Part shown: positions 17,471-25,273 of the stretch, in pieces | How the letters are laid out: every line of letters starts with the position of its first letter | How positions within the stretch are numbered: the stretch's first letter is position 1 | Assembly: GCA_024640225.1 (NCBI GenBank) | Contig: JAHEFK010000018.1 | Coordinates: forward strand, 1 to 41,048 | Direction of reading: 5' to 3' | DNA length: 41,048 nucleotides | Source of the DNA: Bacteroidota bacterium | Lineage (GTDB): Bacteria; Bacteroidota; Bacteroidia; Chitinophagales; Chitinophagaceae | Notes under the pieces: generated by a model | What the model was told of the DNA's origin: nothing | Seen by the model: only the letters and a program-made list of their open reading frames with translations | Databases searched by the model: none | Position numbers and translations under genes: made by a program

Positions 17471-17869
17471 ATGAATTTAAAAAATAGTTTACGAAAAAAC
17501 TCAGAGCCACATACTTCTGCGTTGAACGACATCCTATTTATATTATTGTTTTTCTTTCTTATCATTTCCACATTAGCTAATCCAAATGTGGTTAAATTGA
17601 GTATTCCCAAAGCGAGCAGTGATACCAAATCGAAACAAACTATCATGGTATCTATAGATTCTTTACAACAAGTATATGTTGGCACACAGCTGATCAATAA
17701 AGATTCCTTAAAAAACTCCATGCAAAGTGCTTTAATGCTTTCAAGCGATATCGACCCTACAGTAGTTATTAACGCTGATAAAAGTGCCAATGCCGATAAT
17801 ATTGTTTTAGTTATGAAAACAGCTAGACTCCTAAAATTAAAAACAGTTTTAGCAGTTGACAATAATTAA
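17471..17869 (+). CDS. exbD: ExbD/TolR biopolymer transport protein
   Basis: A 132-residue protein with a short cytoplasmic N-terminus and one transmembrane helix (~20–40, DILFILLFFFLIISTLA). The Asp at the start of this helix (LNDILFI) matches the essential proton-carrying Asp of ExbD/TolR. A periplasmic domain follows, with VVKLSIPKAS and a C-terminal VVINADKSANADNIVLVMKTARLLKL block typical of the family. It works with the ExbB subunit encoded just upstream. Its stop lies 8 bp before the recG start. Confidence 0.92.
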   Translation: MNLKNSLRKNSEPHTSALNDILFILLFFFLIISTLANPNVVKLSIPKASSDTKSKQTIMVSIDSLQQVYVGTQLINKDSLKNSMQSALMLSSDIDPTVVINADKSANADNIVLVMKTARLLKLKTVLAVDNN

Positions 17870-17877
17870 TTTGTACG

Positions 17878-19980
17878 TTGCAAACTTCCAATTCAATATT
17901 AACTACTAGTATAGAATACCTAAAAGGAATAGGTCCACAAAAAGGTGCCTTATTACGAAAGGAGCTCAATATTCATACTTACCAAGACTTACTATACCAC
18001 TACCCTTTTCGTTATTACGATCGAACACAAGTCCTACAAATTAATCAAATCAATGCTCAATCAGAAACGGTTCAGTTTATTGGAAAAGTTGATGATTTTT
18101 ATGAAGAAGGAGAAGGCCGTAAAAAAAGATTAATTGTTACGGTAAAAGATAACACAGGATCCATTGAATTAATCTGGTTTCAAGGTATTAATTATATAAA
18201 GAAAGAATTAGAGCACGGTAAACTATTGCTCATTTTTGGTAAAATCAGCAATTTTAACGGACATCTTAATTTGGCGCATCCTGAAATAGAGCACTTTAAT
18301 GAACAGTCTTTAAATGCTGGATTGCAACCGGTTTATCCCAGTACAGAAAACTTAAAATTTAGAGGACTTAACAATAGGAGCTTTGCTAAAACAACTAGTA
18401 ATTTATTTGAGAAAATTAATGCCAGGGATATTGTAGAGAACTTACCTATAAACATATGCAAGAACTATAATCTATGCTCTCGATATGAAGCACTCAAATG
18501 GATTCACTTCCCAGAGACCAAGGCACAATTAAATGCTGCTAGAAGACGCATTAAATGGGAAGAGCTTTTTGTATCTCAATTAAAAATTGCGCGCGTAAAA
18601 GCATTCAATGATGCTACAAAAGGATATACCTTTGAAAAAGTAGGTACTATTTTTAATACTTTTTATAAATCTTATATCCCATTCGAACTAACCAATGCTC
18701 AAAAAAGAGTGTTAAAAGAAATTAGACAAGATACTACCACAGGGTTTCAAATGAATCGACTAGTTCAAGGCGATGTTGGAAGTGGAAAAACTATGGTAGC
18801 TATATTATCGATGCTTTTAGCAATAGATAATAATTTCCAAAGTTGTATGATGGCGCCTACAGAAATCTTAGCCAAACAACATTTTGAAAGTATTAAAAAT
18901 GTAGTTGGCGATCTGCCTATTAAAGTTGCATTACTTACAGGCAGCACTAAAATTAAAGAACGCAGACAACTATTGCAGGAATTATCAGAAGGAACAATAC
19001 ATATATTAATTGGCACCCATGCACTCATTGAAGATACCGTGCAGTTTAAAAATTTAGGATTAGCGATTATTGATGAACAACATAGATTTGGTGTAGATCA
19101 GCGGTCTAAATTATGGAATAAAAACAAATTAGCTCCTCATGTATTGGTTATGACAGCAACACCAATACCAAGAACATTAGCAATGACCGTATATGGAGAT
19201 TTGAACAACTCCATTATTGATGAGCTACCACCTGGACGAAAAGAAATAAAAACGATATATAGAAATGAACAATATCGTGCAAAAATTATGGATTTTATTC
19301 GTTCCGAAATAGACAAAGGCAGGCAAGCTTATATCGTATATCCGCTCATTGAAGAAAATGAAAAGCTAGCCTATGAAAGCCTTACTAAAGGATATGAACA
19401 AGTAAAAGTTTTCTTTCCAGATCATAAATATAAAATAGCCATGGTACATGGCAAACAAGAAAATGAATTGAAAGAAAGGAACATGCAACGCTTTATTGCA
19501 GGTGAAGCCAATATATTGGTAGCTACTACGGTTATTGAAGTAGGTGTAAATGTACCTAATGCTTCTGTAATGCTCATAGAAAGTAGTGAGCGTTTTGGAC
19601 TATCACAACTGCACCAGCTGAGAGGACGTGTTGGTCGAGGTGCTGAACAATCGTATTGTATACTGTTAGGTTCGCATACCCAATCGAATGAAAGTAAACG
19701 AAGAATGGATATCATGTGCAGTACCAATGATGGATTTAAAATTGCAGAAGAAGATATGCAAATGCGTGGACCCGGAGATTTGTATGGCACCAAGCAAAGT
19801 GGCATTTTAAAATTTAGATTAGCTGATATTTTAGTAGACAAAGATATTTTAGAGGAAACCCGTACAGAAGCTCTGAAAGTGGTAAAGGAAGACCCTAATA
19901 TACAAAACCCTCAAAACGAAGCACTTAGAATGCTTCTAAAAGAACAAGATTATCAATCCCACTGGAGTAAAATAAGTTGA
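17878..19980 (+). CDS. recG: ATP-dependent DNA helicase RecG
   Basis: A 700-residue protein. It opens with the LKGIGPQKGALLRKEL helix-hairpin element, then a wedge/OB domain (residues ~55–155, LIVTVKDNTGSIELIWFQG), and the superfamily 2 helicase core. Walker A is QGDVGSGKTMVA (near 296–307), the DExH-type box is IIDEQHRFG (near 397), motif III is TATPIPRTLAM, and the C-terminal motifs include STNDGFKIAEEDMQMRGPGDLYGTKQ, interrupted here only in quoting. RecG remodels stalled replication forks and Holliday junctions. The start is a TTG at 17878: an in-frame stop lies 15 bp upstream and there is no ATG before the conserved N-terminus. It is co-directional with exbB-exbD. Confidence 0.95.
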   Translation: MQTSNSILTTSIEYLKGIGPQKGALLRKELNIHTYQDLLYHYPFRYYDRTQVLQINQINAQSETVQFIGKVDDFYEEGEGRKKRLIVTVKDNTGSIELIWFQGINYIKKELEHGKLLLIFGKISNFNGHLNLAHPEIEHFNEQSLNAGLQPVYPSTENLKFRGLNNRSFAKTTSNLFEKINARDIVENLPINICKNYNLCSRYEALKWIHFPETKAQLNAARRRIKWEELFVSQLKIARVKAFNDATKGYTFEKVGTIFNTFYKSYIPFELTNAQKRVLKEIRQDTTTGFQMNRLVQGDVGSGKTMVAILSMLLAIDNNFQSCMMAPTEILAKQHFESIKNVVGDLPIKVALLTGSTKIKERRQLLQELSEGTIHILIGTHALIEDTVQFKNLGLAIIDEQHRFGVDQRSKLWNKNKLAPHVLVMTATPIPRTLAMTVYGDLNNSIIDELPPGRKEIKTIYRNEQYRAKIMDFIRSEIDKGRQAYIVYPLIEENEKLAYESLTKGYEQVKVFFPDHKYKIAMVHGKQENELKERNMQRFIAGEANILVATTVIEVGVNVPNASVMLIESSERFGLSQLHQLRGRVGRGAEQSYCILLGSHTQSNESKRRMDIMCSTNDGFKIAEEDMQMRGPGDLYGTKQSGILKFRLADILVDKDILEETRTEALKVVKEDPNIQNPQNEALRMLLKEQDYQSHWSKIS

Positions 19981-20001
19981 TACATTATTAACAAGTATTT
20001 C

Positions 20002-20042
20002 AAAGTTAAACATTTGTTTAATTTAAACAAATGTTTAACTTT
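20002..20042. promoter_or_regulatory. Perfect 41-bp palindromic operator of the efflux operon
   Basis: Two 20-bp arms (20002–20021 and 20023–20042) are exact reverse complements around a single T at 20022. Each arm also contains its own near-dyad, TTAAAC-N4-GTTTAA (20006–20021 and 20023–20038), centred 17 bp apart. That arrangement would suit two TetR dimers. It lies directly before the TetR gene and overlaps its promoter, so it is the likely autorepressor site. Confidence 0.85.
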
Positions 20043-20043
20043 G
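20013..20043 (+). promoter_or_regulatory. Consensus promoter of the tetR-tolC-emrAB operon
   Basis: TTTG at 20013–20016, exactly 19 bp, then TAACTTTG at 20036–20043. This is a full match to the TTTG-N19-TAnnTTTG pattern. Both boxes lie within the palindrome (the last G is just outside), so a bound repressor would block the sigma factor. The predicted start site falls at about 20049, at or beside the regulator's ATG. Confidence 0.75.
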
Positions 20044-20049
20044 CAGCAA

Positions 20050-20691
20050 ATGCATAAAGAATTTTCAGATAAACAACTACTTATTATAGAGGCAGCAGAA
20101 CAATTGTTTGCTGAAAAAACTTATGATAGTACATCTGTTAGAGATATTGCAAAAGCAGCGTCAATAAATGTTGCCATGATTTCTTATTACTTCGGATCGA
20201 AAGAAGATCTAATGAAATCATTATTTGGATACAGAATGCAATTCATGAAAAATAGGCTAAGTGAGCTTATTGAAGACAAAACCATTTCACCATTAGAAAA
20301 AATGGAAATAATTGTAAATTCTTGGATAGATAAAATTTTTGCTCAGCAATCATTTCACAAAATAATGGTACATGCGCAATTAAACCCTCATAATTCTACT
20401 ATCAAGAATTTAATGAATACCTATAAAGAAGAGCAAATACAACAATTAGAAAAGATTATTAAGGATGGACAAAAGAAAAAGTTATTTATTAAAAATATAG
20501 ATATTCCATTCATGATTTCTTTAAATATAGGTTGCATAAGTCAGTTCATCTTGAATATAGACTTTTATAACAAAATTTATAATACTAAAACAGACAAGAA
20601 TAAAAATCTCGAAAAAATAAAAAACAACTTTAAATCCAATTTATTACAAATCAATAGAAATTTTCTACATGAAGCCAAAACAACGATATAG
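20050..20691 (+). CDS. TetR/AcrR-family transcriptional regulator of the efflux operon
   Basis: A 213-residue regulator. The N-terminal helix-turn-helix domain (residues ~10–55) reads LIIEAAEQLFAEKTYDSTSV, then RDIAKAASINVAMISYYFGSKEDL, the standard TetR DNA-binding pattern. The C-terminal ligand-binding helices are less conserved, as usual. The ATG at 20050 is chosen because an in-frame TTG at 20014 lies inside the -33/-7 promoter and the palindrome. This places the start codon at the predicted transcription start. The stop overlaps the tolC-like ATG by 23 bp, so regulator and pump are translationally coupled. Autorepression relieved by a drug-like ligand is inferred from context. Confidence 0.92.
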   Translation: MHKEFSDKQLLIIEAAEQLFAEKTYDSTSVRDIAKAASINVAMISYYFGSKEDLMKSLFGYRMQFMKNRLSELIEDKTISPLEKMEIIVNSWIDKIFAQQSFHKIMVHAQLNPHNSTIKNLMNTYKEEQIQQLEKIIKDGQKKKLFIKNIDIPFMISLNIGCISQFILNIDFYNKIYNTKTDKNKNLEKIKNNFKSNLLQINRNFLHEAKTTI

Positions 20692-22012
20692 TAGCTATTT
20701 GCTTGCTAGTTACTTACTCCTCTCACTGCATTCTTATGCTCAAAACAGTTCTTTGTTAAAATTAGAAGATGCCATTCATCTTGCTTTACAAAATAACCAG
20801 AGCATTAAGATTGCAAAAGAAAAAAATATTCAGGCGGCAACTAATTTTCAAGAAGCAAAAAACAGACGTTTACCTGACTTCAACATTAATGGTCAGCTTT
20901 TGCATGTAAATCAACCACTAATCGATTTACGTGTAAAGCTAAATAATTCAGGCTCTTCCAGCGGAAGTTCAGCACCTGATGTTAATCAAGTAGTTCTTGC
21001 ACAAGCAAATATTGGTCTGCCTTTGTTCAATGGCAATAAAATAAACTATAGTATTCAAGCCAACGAATATTTAGTTAAGGCTGCTGCATTAGATGCTACG
21101 GCCAATAAAAATGAATTAATTTTAAATACCATACAAGCATATACTAATTTATATAAATGTGCTACTTCCTTAAAACTAATTAATGAAAACAAAATACAAG
21201 CCTCTAAGCGTTTAAAAGATATTGAACAATTATATAAAAACAATATAGTTTCTAGAAACGATTTATTAAAAGCACAATTACAAGAACAACAAGTTGCATT
21301 GCAACAGCTTGAGGCCGCTAGCGAATTGGAGCTTAGTAAAATAAGTATGAATTTATTATTGGGCTTAGCATCCACTAACCCGATAGATATCGATAGTAAT
21401 TTTATGGATCAATTGCATATCGATCAAATAACCATTAATTCAATTGATTATTGGGAAAATTTAGTTATGCAAGAACGACCAGAAATCTTGTCAATAAATA
21501 ATCGTATTGCTGCAAGTAAAAAGAATTTACAAATTGTAAAAAGCGACAACTACCCTTCTATTGCTTTAAGTGGAGGTTATATATATGCTGATATTAATAA
21601 TTTCCTTGGTATTAGTAACGCATTGAATGGTGGCATTGCAATGCGCTATTCCATATCCTCATTATGGAAAGGATCGGAGAAAATAACCCAAGCAAAATCA
21701 AAGACTATGGAGTTGGAATGGATGAAAAGCCAATTGAGTGACCAAGTAATAATCCAAGTAAACAAGAGTTACCAGCAATTCATCGTTGCTAAACAAAAAA
21801 TTGATCTTCTAAAAAATACTATTCAACAAGTATCTGAAAATTACAAAATCGTAGACAGTAAATACAAAAACAACTTAGCAACGGTTCAAGAATTATTGGA
21901 TGCCGATGTAATGCAATTTCAGGCTAAAGTACAATATGAATTTGCTAAAGCTGATGCTAGCATAGCTTATTACCGATTATTACAAGTAAGCAATCAATTA
22001 AAATTTAACTAA
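20669..22012 (+). CDS. TolC-family outer-membrane efflux protein
   Basis: A 447-residue exported protein with a signal peptide (YSSYLLASYLLLSLHSYAQ). It has the two-fold repeated TolC pattern: LEDAIHLALQNNQSIKIAKE at the start of repeat one, and RPEILSINNRIAASKKNLQIVKSDNYPSIAL cut across repeat two (quoted blocks are conserved positions near 35–55 and 270–300). It is long on alpha-helical, Gln/Lys-rich heptads and ends with a QELLDADVMQFQAKVQYEFA helix. It forms the outer-membrane channel of a tripartite pump with the next two genes. Its start lies within the tetR gene. Confidence 0.93.
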   Translation: MKPKQRYSSYLLASYLLLSLHSYAQNSSLLKLEDAIHLALQNNQSIKIAKEKNIQAATNFQEAKNRRLPDFNINGQLLHVNQPLIDLRVKLNNSGSSSGSSAPDVNQVVLAQANIGLPLFNGNKINYSIQANEYLVKAAALDATANKNELILNTIQAYTNLYKCATSLKLINENKIQASKRLKDIEQLYKNNIVSRNDLLKAQLQEQQVALQQLEAASELELSKISMNLLLGLASTNPIDIDSNFMDQLHIDQITINSIDYWENLVMQERPEILSINNRIAASKKNLQIVKSDNYPSIALSGGYIYADINNFLGISNALNGGIAMRYSISSLWKGSEKITQAKSKTMELEWMKSQLSDQVIIQVNKSYQQFIVAKQKIDLLKNTIQQVSENYKIVDSKYKNNLATVQELLDADVMQFQAKVQYEFAKADASIAYYRLLQVSNQLKFN

Positions 22013-22028
22013 TCTTCAATCTTTTTAT

Positions 22029-23126
22029 ATGACACAAACAACTTCAAATTCAGAACAAAAACCTAAAAGCAATAAATTTAAATTTATCTTAGGTGGTATG
22101 CTTATTTTCGGTTCCGTATTAGGTATCGTAAAATATATTCATGGCAAACATCATATTGAAACTGATGATGCACAAATAGAATCTAATATCAGCCCTATTA
22201 TTGCAAGAGTAGGTGGATATGTGGCTGCCATTAAAGTAAAAGACAACCAATTTGTAAAAAAAGGCGATACCTTGATTGTCATTGACAACAGCGATTACTT
22301 ACTAAAAGTGCAACAAGCAGAAGCGGCATTAGAAGCTGCTAAAAGTGGTTTTGAAGCCAGCAAATCTACTTATCAGTCAACTACCGCCAATACAGCTAGT
22401 GCAGAAGCGAGTGTTTTGAATGTAAATGCACAAATTGAAGCAGCAAAAGTGAGAGTATGGAGAGCGAACCAAGATTTTGATCGTTACAAGAACTTGATAC
22501 AAGACAATACCATAACCCAACAACAATTTGAACAAGCAAGTGCAGAAAAACAAACAGCAGAAAAACAATTACAAGTATTGCAAGAACAAAAAAATGTTGC
22601 ATTAAAACAAGTAACCGCTATTAAATCCTCCAGTGAAGCTACGCATCAACAATCACTTGTTTCAAATGCTGTAGTTAAACAAAGAGAAGCCGATTTAGCT
22701 GCTGCATTATTAAACTTATCCTACACCGTAATAACAGCCCCTACAGATGGACAAGTATCAAAAATCAATGCACAAATTGGTCAATTACTTCAACCTGGAC
22801 AAGCATTGTTTAGCGTAATTGCAGATCATTCCGTTTGGGTTGTAGCTAATTTCAAAGAAACTCAAGTTGAGCGCATGAAAGAAGGTTTAGATGTGGAAGT
22901 AAATGCAGATGCATTCCCTGGCAAACACTTTAAAGCAATATTAAATTCAATTGCACCAACAACAGGCGCAAAATTCTCCTTGTTGCCTCCAGATAATGCT
23001 TCAGGAAATTTCGTAAAAATCGTACAACGCATTCCAGTTAAAATAACGTTTGTAGATGAAGACACAGCTCAACTTAAATTATTAAGAGCGGGCATGAATG
23101 TAACTGTAGATGTTCATATCGATTAA
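22029..23126 (+). CDS. emrA: HlyD/EmrA-family membrane-fusion protein
   Basis: A 365-residue periplasmic adaptor. A short cytoplasmic tail precedes a single transmembrane helix (~18–37, FKFILGGMLIFGSVLGIVKY). Next come the EmrA-type TDDAQIESNISPIIARVGGYV segment and a split biotinyl-lipoyl domain (VKDNQFVKKGDTLIVID; second half near YTVITAPTDGQVSKI). A Gln/Ala-rich coiled-coil hairpin spans about 95–215, and a beta-barrel domain follows. It bridges the EmrB transporter and the TolC channel. It begins 16 bp after tolC and ends 10 bp before emrB. Confidence 0.93.
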   Translation: MTQTTSNSEQKPKSNKFKFILGGMLIFGSVLGIVKYIHGKHHIETDDAQIESNISPIIARVGGYVAAIKVKDNQFVKKGDTLIVIDNSDYLLKVQQAEAALEAAKSGFEASKSTYQSTTANTASAEASVLNVNAQIEAAKVRVWRANQDFDRYKNLIQDNTITQQQFEQASAEKQTAEKQLQVLQEQKNVALKQVTAIKSSSEATHQQSLVSNAVVKQREADLAAALLNLSYTVITAPTDGQVSKINAQIGQLLQPGQALFSVIADHSVWVVANFKETQVERMKEGLDVEVNADAFPGKHFKAILNSIAPTTGAKFSLLPPDNASGNFVKIVQRIPVKITFVDEDTAQLKLLRAGMNVTVDVHID

Positions 23127-23136
23127 TTAATTACCC

Positions 23137-24717
23137 ATGCATCCATCATCAGAATCATTAGTTGAATACGGCCCGAGGAGAATTATCATTACGGTAACGG
23201 CCATTCTATGTGCCTTATTAGAAATTGTCGATTCTACAATTGTAAATGTAGCGTTGAATGAAATGAGAGGTAATTTAGGCGCAACCCTAAGCGAAGTTGG
23301 CTGGGTAGTAACGGCTTATGCAATTGGCAATGTAATTATTGTTCCGATGACCAGCTGGTTATCGCAGCAATTTGGAAGAAGAAATTATTTTGCTGCATCC
23401 ATTATCATTTTCACCGTTTTTTCTATTTTATGCGGAAGCGCCACCAGCATTTGGTCGCTGGTATTATATAGGTTTATTCAAGGATTAGGTGGTGGTGCTT
23501 TATTGGTTACTTCCCAAACCATAATTACCGAAAGCTATCCGCCAGAAAAAAGAAGTATGGCTCAGGCTATTTATGGCTTAGGCATCATTATTGGCCCTAC
23601 TTTAGGTCCACCTTTGGGAGGTTATATTGTTGATAATTTTTCATGGCCTTATATTTTCTACATCAATATTCCTATTGGTATTATTGCTGCAATCATGACG
23701 TTACAATATGTAAGAAGTCCAAAGTATAGTGAGAAAAAATCTGCAAGTGAAATCGATTGGATAGGCATAGCCCTTTTAAGTGTATCGGTTGGGTCATTAC
23801 AGTATATTTTAGAACGAGGACAAGAAGACGACTGGTTTGCAAGTAGCACCATTACTACCCTATTTATTCTGACCGTATTTGGCATCTTCTTTTTTATATG
23901 GAGAGAATTGACTACTAAAAATCCTATTGTTGAACTCAGAGTTTTAAATAATACCAATTTAAGAATTGGTACAATTTTCTCCTTTATTTTAGGATTTGGT
24001 TTATATGGCTCTACGTTCATCATTCCCGTGTATACACAGTCTATTTTAGGATGGACCGCAACGCAATCGGGAGCCTTATTTATTCCTGCAGCACTAACAA
24101 CTGCGTTTATGATGCCCATGATTGGCAAGGTGCTTCAAAAGGGAGTCAAACAACAACCTTTAATTGCCATTGGAATGATTATTTTCTTTTTCTTTTGTTA
24201 TTGGGGATATGAAATCATTACACCAAATACACCGAAAGAAGCATTTTTCTGGATGCTTATTATGCGCGGCATTGGAATGGGATTACTGTTTATACCTATT
24301 ACGGCCCTTTCTTTATCTACATTAAAAGGACAACAAATTGGACAGGGCGCAGCGTTTACGGGTATGATGCGACAATTAGGTGGATCTTTTGGTATCGCCG
24401 TAATTAGCACTTATATCACTAGAAGATCGATGCAGCATAGAAGTGATTTGGTGAGTTATATAAATACTTACGACCCTCAAGTGCAGCAACGGTTACAAGG
24501 TATGATGGCGATTTTCAAAGCTAAAGGTATGAATGCTGATAAGGCTTTGGAAGCATCTTATAAAGTATTAGATTTGCAAGTAAGTAAGCAAGTGGCTGTA
24601 CTTTCTTATATGGATGTATTTTTATATTTAGGTATTATGTTCTTAATTTGTGTACCATTTATATTATTTGCAAAAACTCAAAAAAGCACGCCAGTAAGTA
24701 TGGCAGATGCTCATTAA
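23137..24717 (+). CDS. emrB: DHA2-family (EmrB/QacA) MFS drug:H+ antiporter
   Basis: A 526-residue inner-membrane protein with about 14 predicted transmembrane helices. Family motifs include DSTIVNVALNEM in helix 1, GWVVTAYAIGNV and the SQQFGRRNYF motif A in the 2–3 loop, GLGIIIGPTLGPPLGGYI (antiporter motif C) in helix 5, and FSWPYIFYINIPIG. Such proteins export hydrophobic drugs or bile-like compounds with proton uptake and work with EmrA and a TolC channel, both encoded immediately upstream. The actual substrate is unknown. Confidence 0.94.
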   Translation: MHPSSESLVEYGPRRIIITVTAILCALLEIVDSTIVNVALNEMRGNLGATLSEVGWVVTAYAIGNVIIVPMTSWLSQQFGRRNYFAASIIIFTVFSILCGSATSIWSLVLYRFIQGLGGGALLVTSQTIITESYPPEKRSMAQAIYGLGIIIGPTLGPPLGGYIVDNFSWPYIFYINIPIGIIAAIMTLQYVRSPKYSEKKSASEIDWIGIALLSVSVGSLQYILERGQEDDWFASSTITTLFILTVFGIFFFIWRELTTKNPIVELRVLNNTNLRIGTIFSFILGFGLYGSTFIIPVYTQSILGWTATQSGALFIPAALTTAFMMPMIGKVLQKGVKQQPLIAIGMIIFFFFCYWGYEIITPNTPKEAFFWMLIMRGIGMGLLFIPITALSLSTLKGQQIGQGAAFTGMMRQLGGSFGIAVISTYITRRSMQHRSDLVSYINTYDPQVQQRLQGMMAIFKAKGMNADKALEASYKVLDLQVSKQVAVLSYMDVFLYLGIMFLICVPFILFAKTQKSTPVSMADAH

Positions 24718-24727
24718 ACTTTAATCA

Positions 24728-25198
24728 ATGAAAAAAATAATTTATTTCGGTTTTTTTGCTTGTTTAGCTTGGATTGTAAGCACACAATACGCTTGTAAAA
24801 AACAAGGCTGTGGCACTACAAATATCTCCTACAACAACCAAAGTAACAGCCATAATATGGATCAAAACTGTATGAATTGTCATAATGATGGTGGCAGTGG
24901 AAAAGGTTGTTTTAATATAGCAGGCACCGTATATAGCAGCAATAGTTCCAATACTACCATGCCAAACGGTACCATTAAATTATATACCGGTCCTAATGCT
25001 AGTGGTACTCTAAAGGCTACTATTCAAATTGATGCAAAAGGAAATTTTCATACTACTGATGCCGTAGACTTATCTAGTGATGTATATCCCGTAGTTTATG
25101 GTAGCTCGGGCAATGTCCAATACATGCCAAGTGGCACTAAAAATGGTGCATGTAATTCATGCCATGGTTCTAATGGCAGTAAAATATGGGTTAATTAG
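24728..25198 (+). CDS. Small exported protein with two CxxCH haem-binding motifs, likely lipoprotein
   Basis: A 156-residue protein of no firmly recognised family. A hydrophobic leader (IIYFGFFACLAWIVSTQ) runs to Cys23 before KK, the kind of junction seen in bacteroidete lipoproteins, though the lipobox (QYAC) is poor. Two c-type haem motifs are present: CMNCH at 48–52 and CNSCH at 142–146. Between them, residues ~62–115 (IAGTVY, GTIKLYTGPN, TIQIDAKGNFHT) resemble a carboxypeptidase-regulatory-like beta-sandwich that contains neither motif. It follows emrB by 10 bp with no terminator between, so it probably belongs to the efflux operon. Electron transfer, sensing, or simply a covalently haem-bound surface protein are all possible. 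The motifs are seen; haem attachment is inferred. Confidence 0.82.
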   Translation: MKKIIYFGFFACLAWIVSTQYACKKQGCGTTNISYNNQSNSHNMDQNCMNCHNDGGSGKGCFNIAGTVYSSNSSNTTMPNGTIKLYTGPNASGTLKATIQIDAKGNFHTTDAVDLSSDVYPVVYGSSGNVQYMPSGTKNGACNSCHGSNGSKIWVN

Positions 25199-25221
25199 GC
25201 AGGAAATCAATAAGAGCTGAA

Positions 25222-25239
25222 CAAAATTTCGTAATTTTG
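25222..25239 (+). promoter_or_regulatory. nusB -7 element inside a short inverted repeat
   Basis: TAATTTTG at 25232–25239 fits TAnnTTTG and lies 34 bp before the nusB ATG. The same bases form the right arm of a perfect 7-bp repeat, CAAAATT-TCGT-AATTTTG (25222–25239). No -33 TTG is seen at the usual distance. Confidence 0.4.
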
Positions 25240-25273
25240 CAAACGCTAAACCAATAAATAATAGCGAACACTT

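Noticed and set aside
20014-20049. TTG start at 20014 for the TetR regulator
   Set aside because: It lies between the -33 and -7 boxes, so it would not be on the transcript; the ATG at 20050 gives the usual TetR N-terminus.
25199-25273. Intrinsic terminator of the efflux operon
   Set aside because: The inverted repeat here is all A/T in its stem apart from one closing pair, is not followed by a T run, and coincides with a -7 element.
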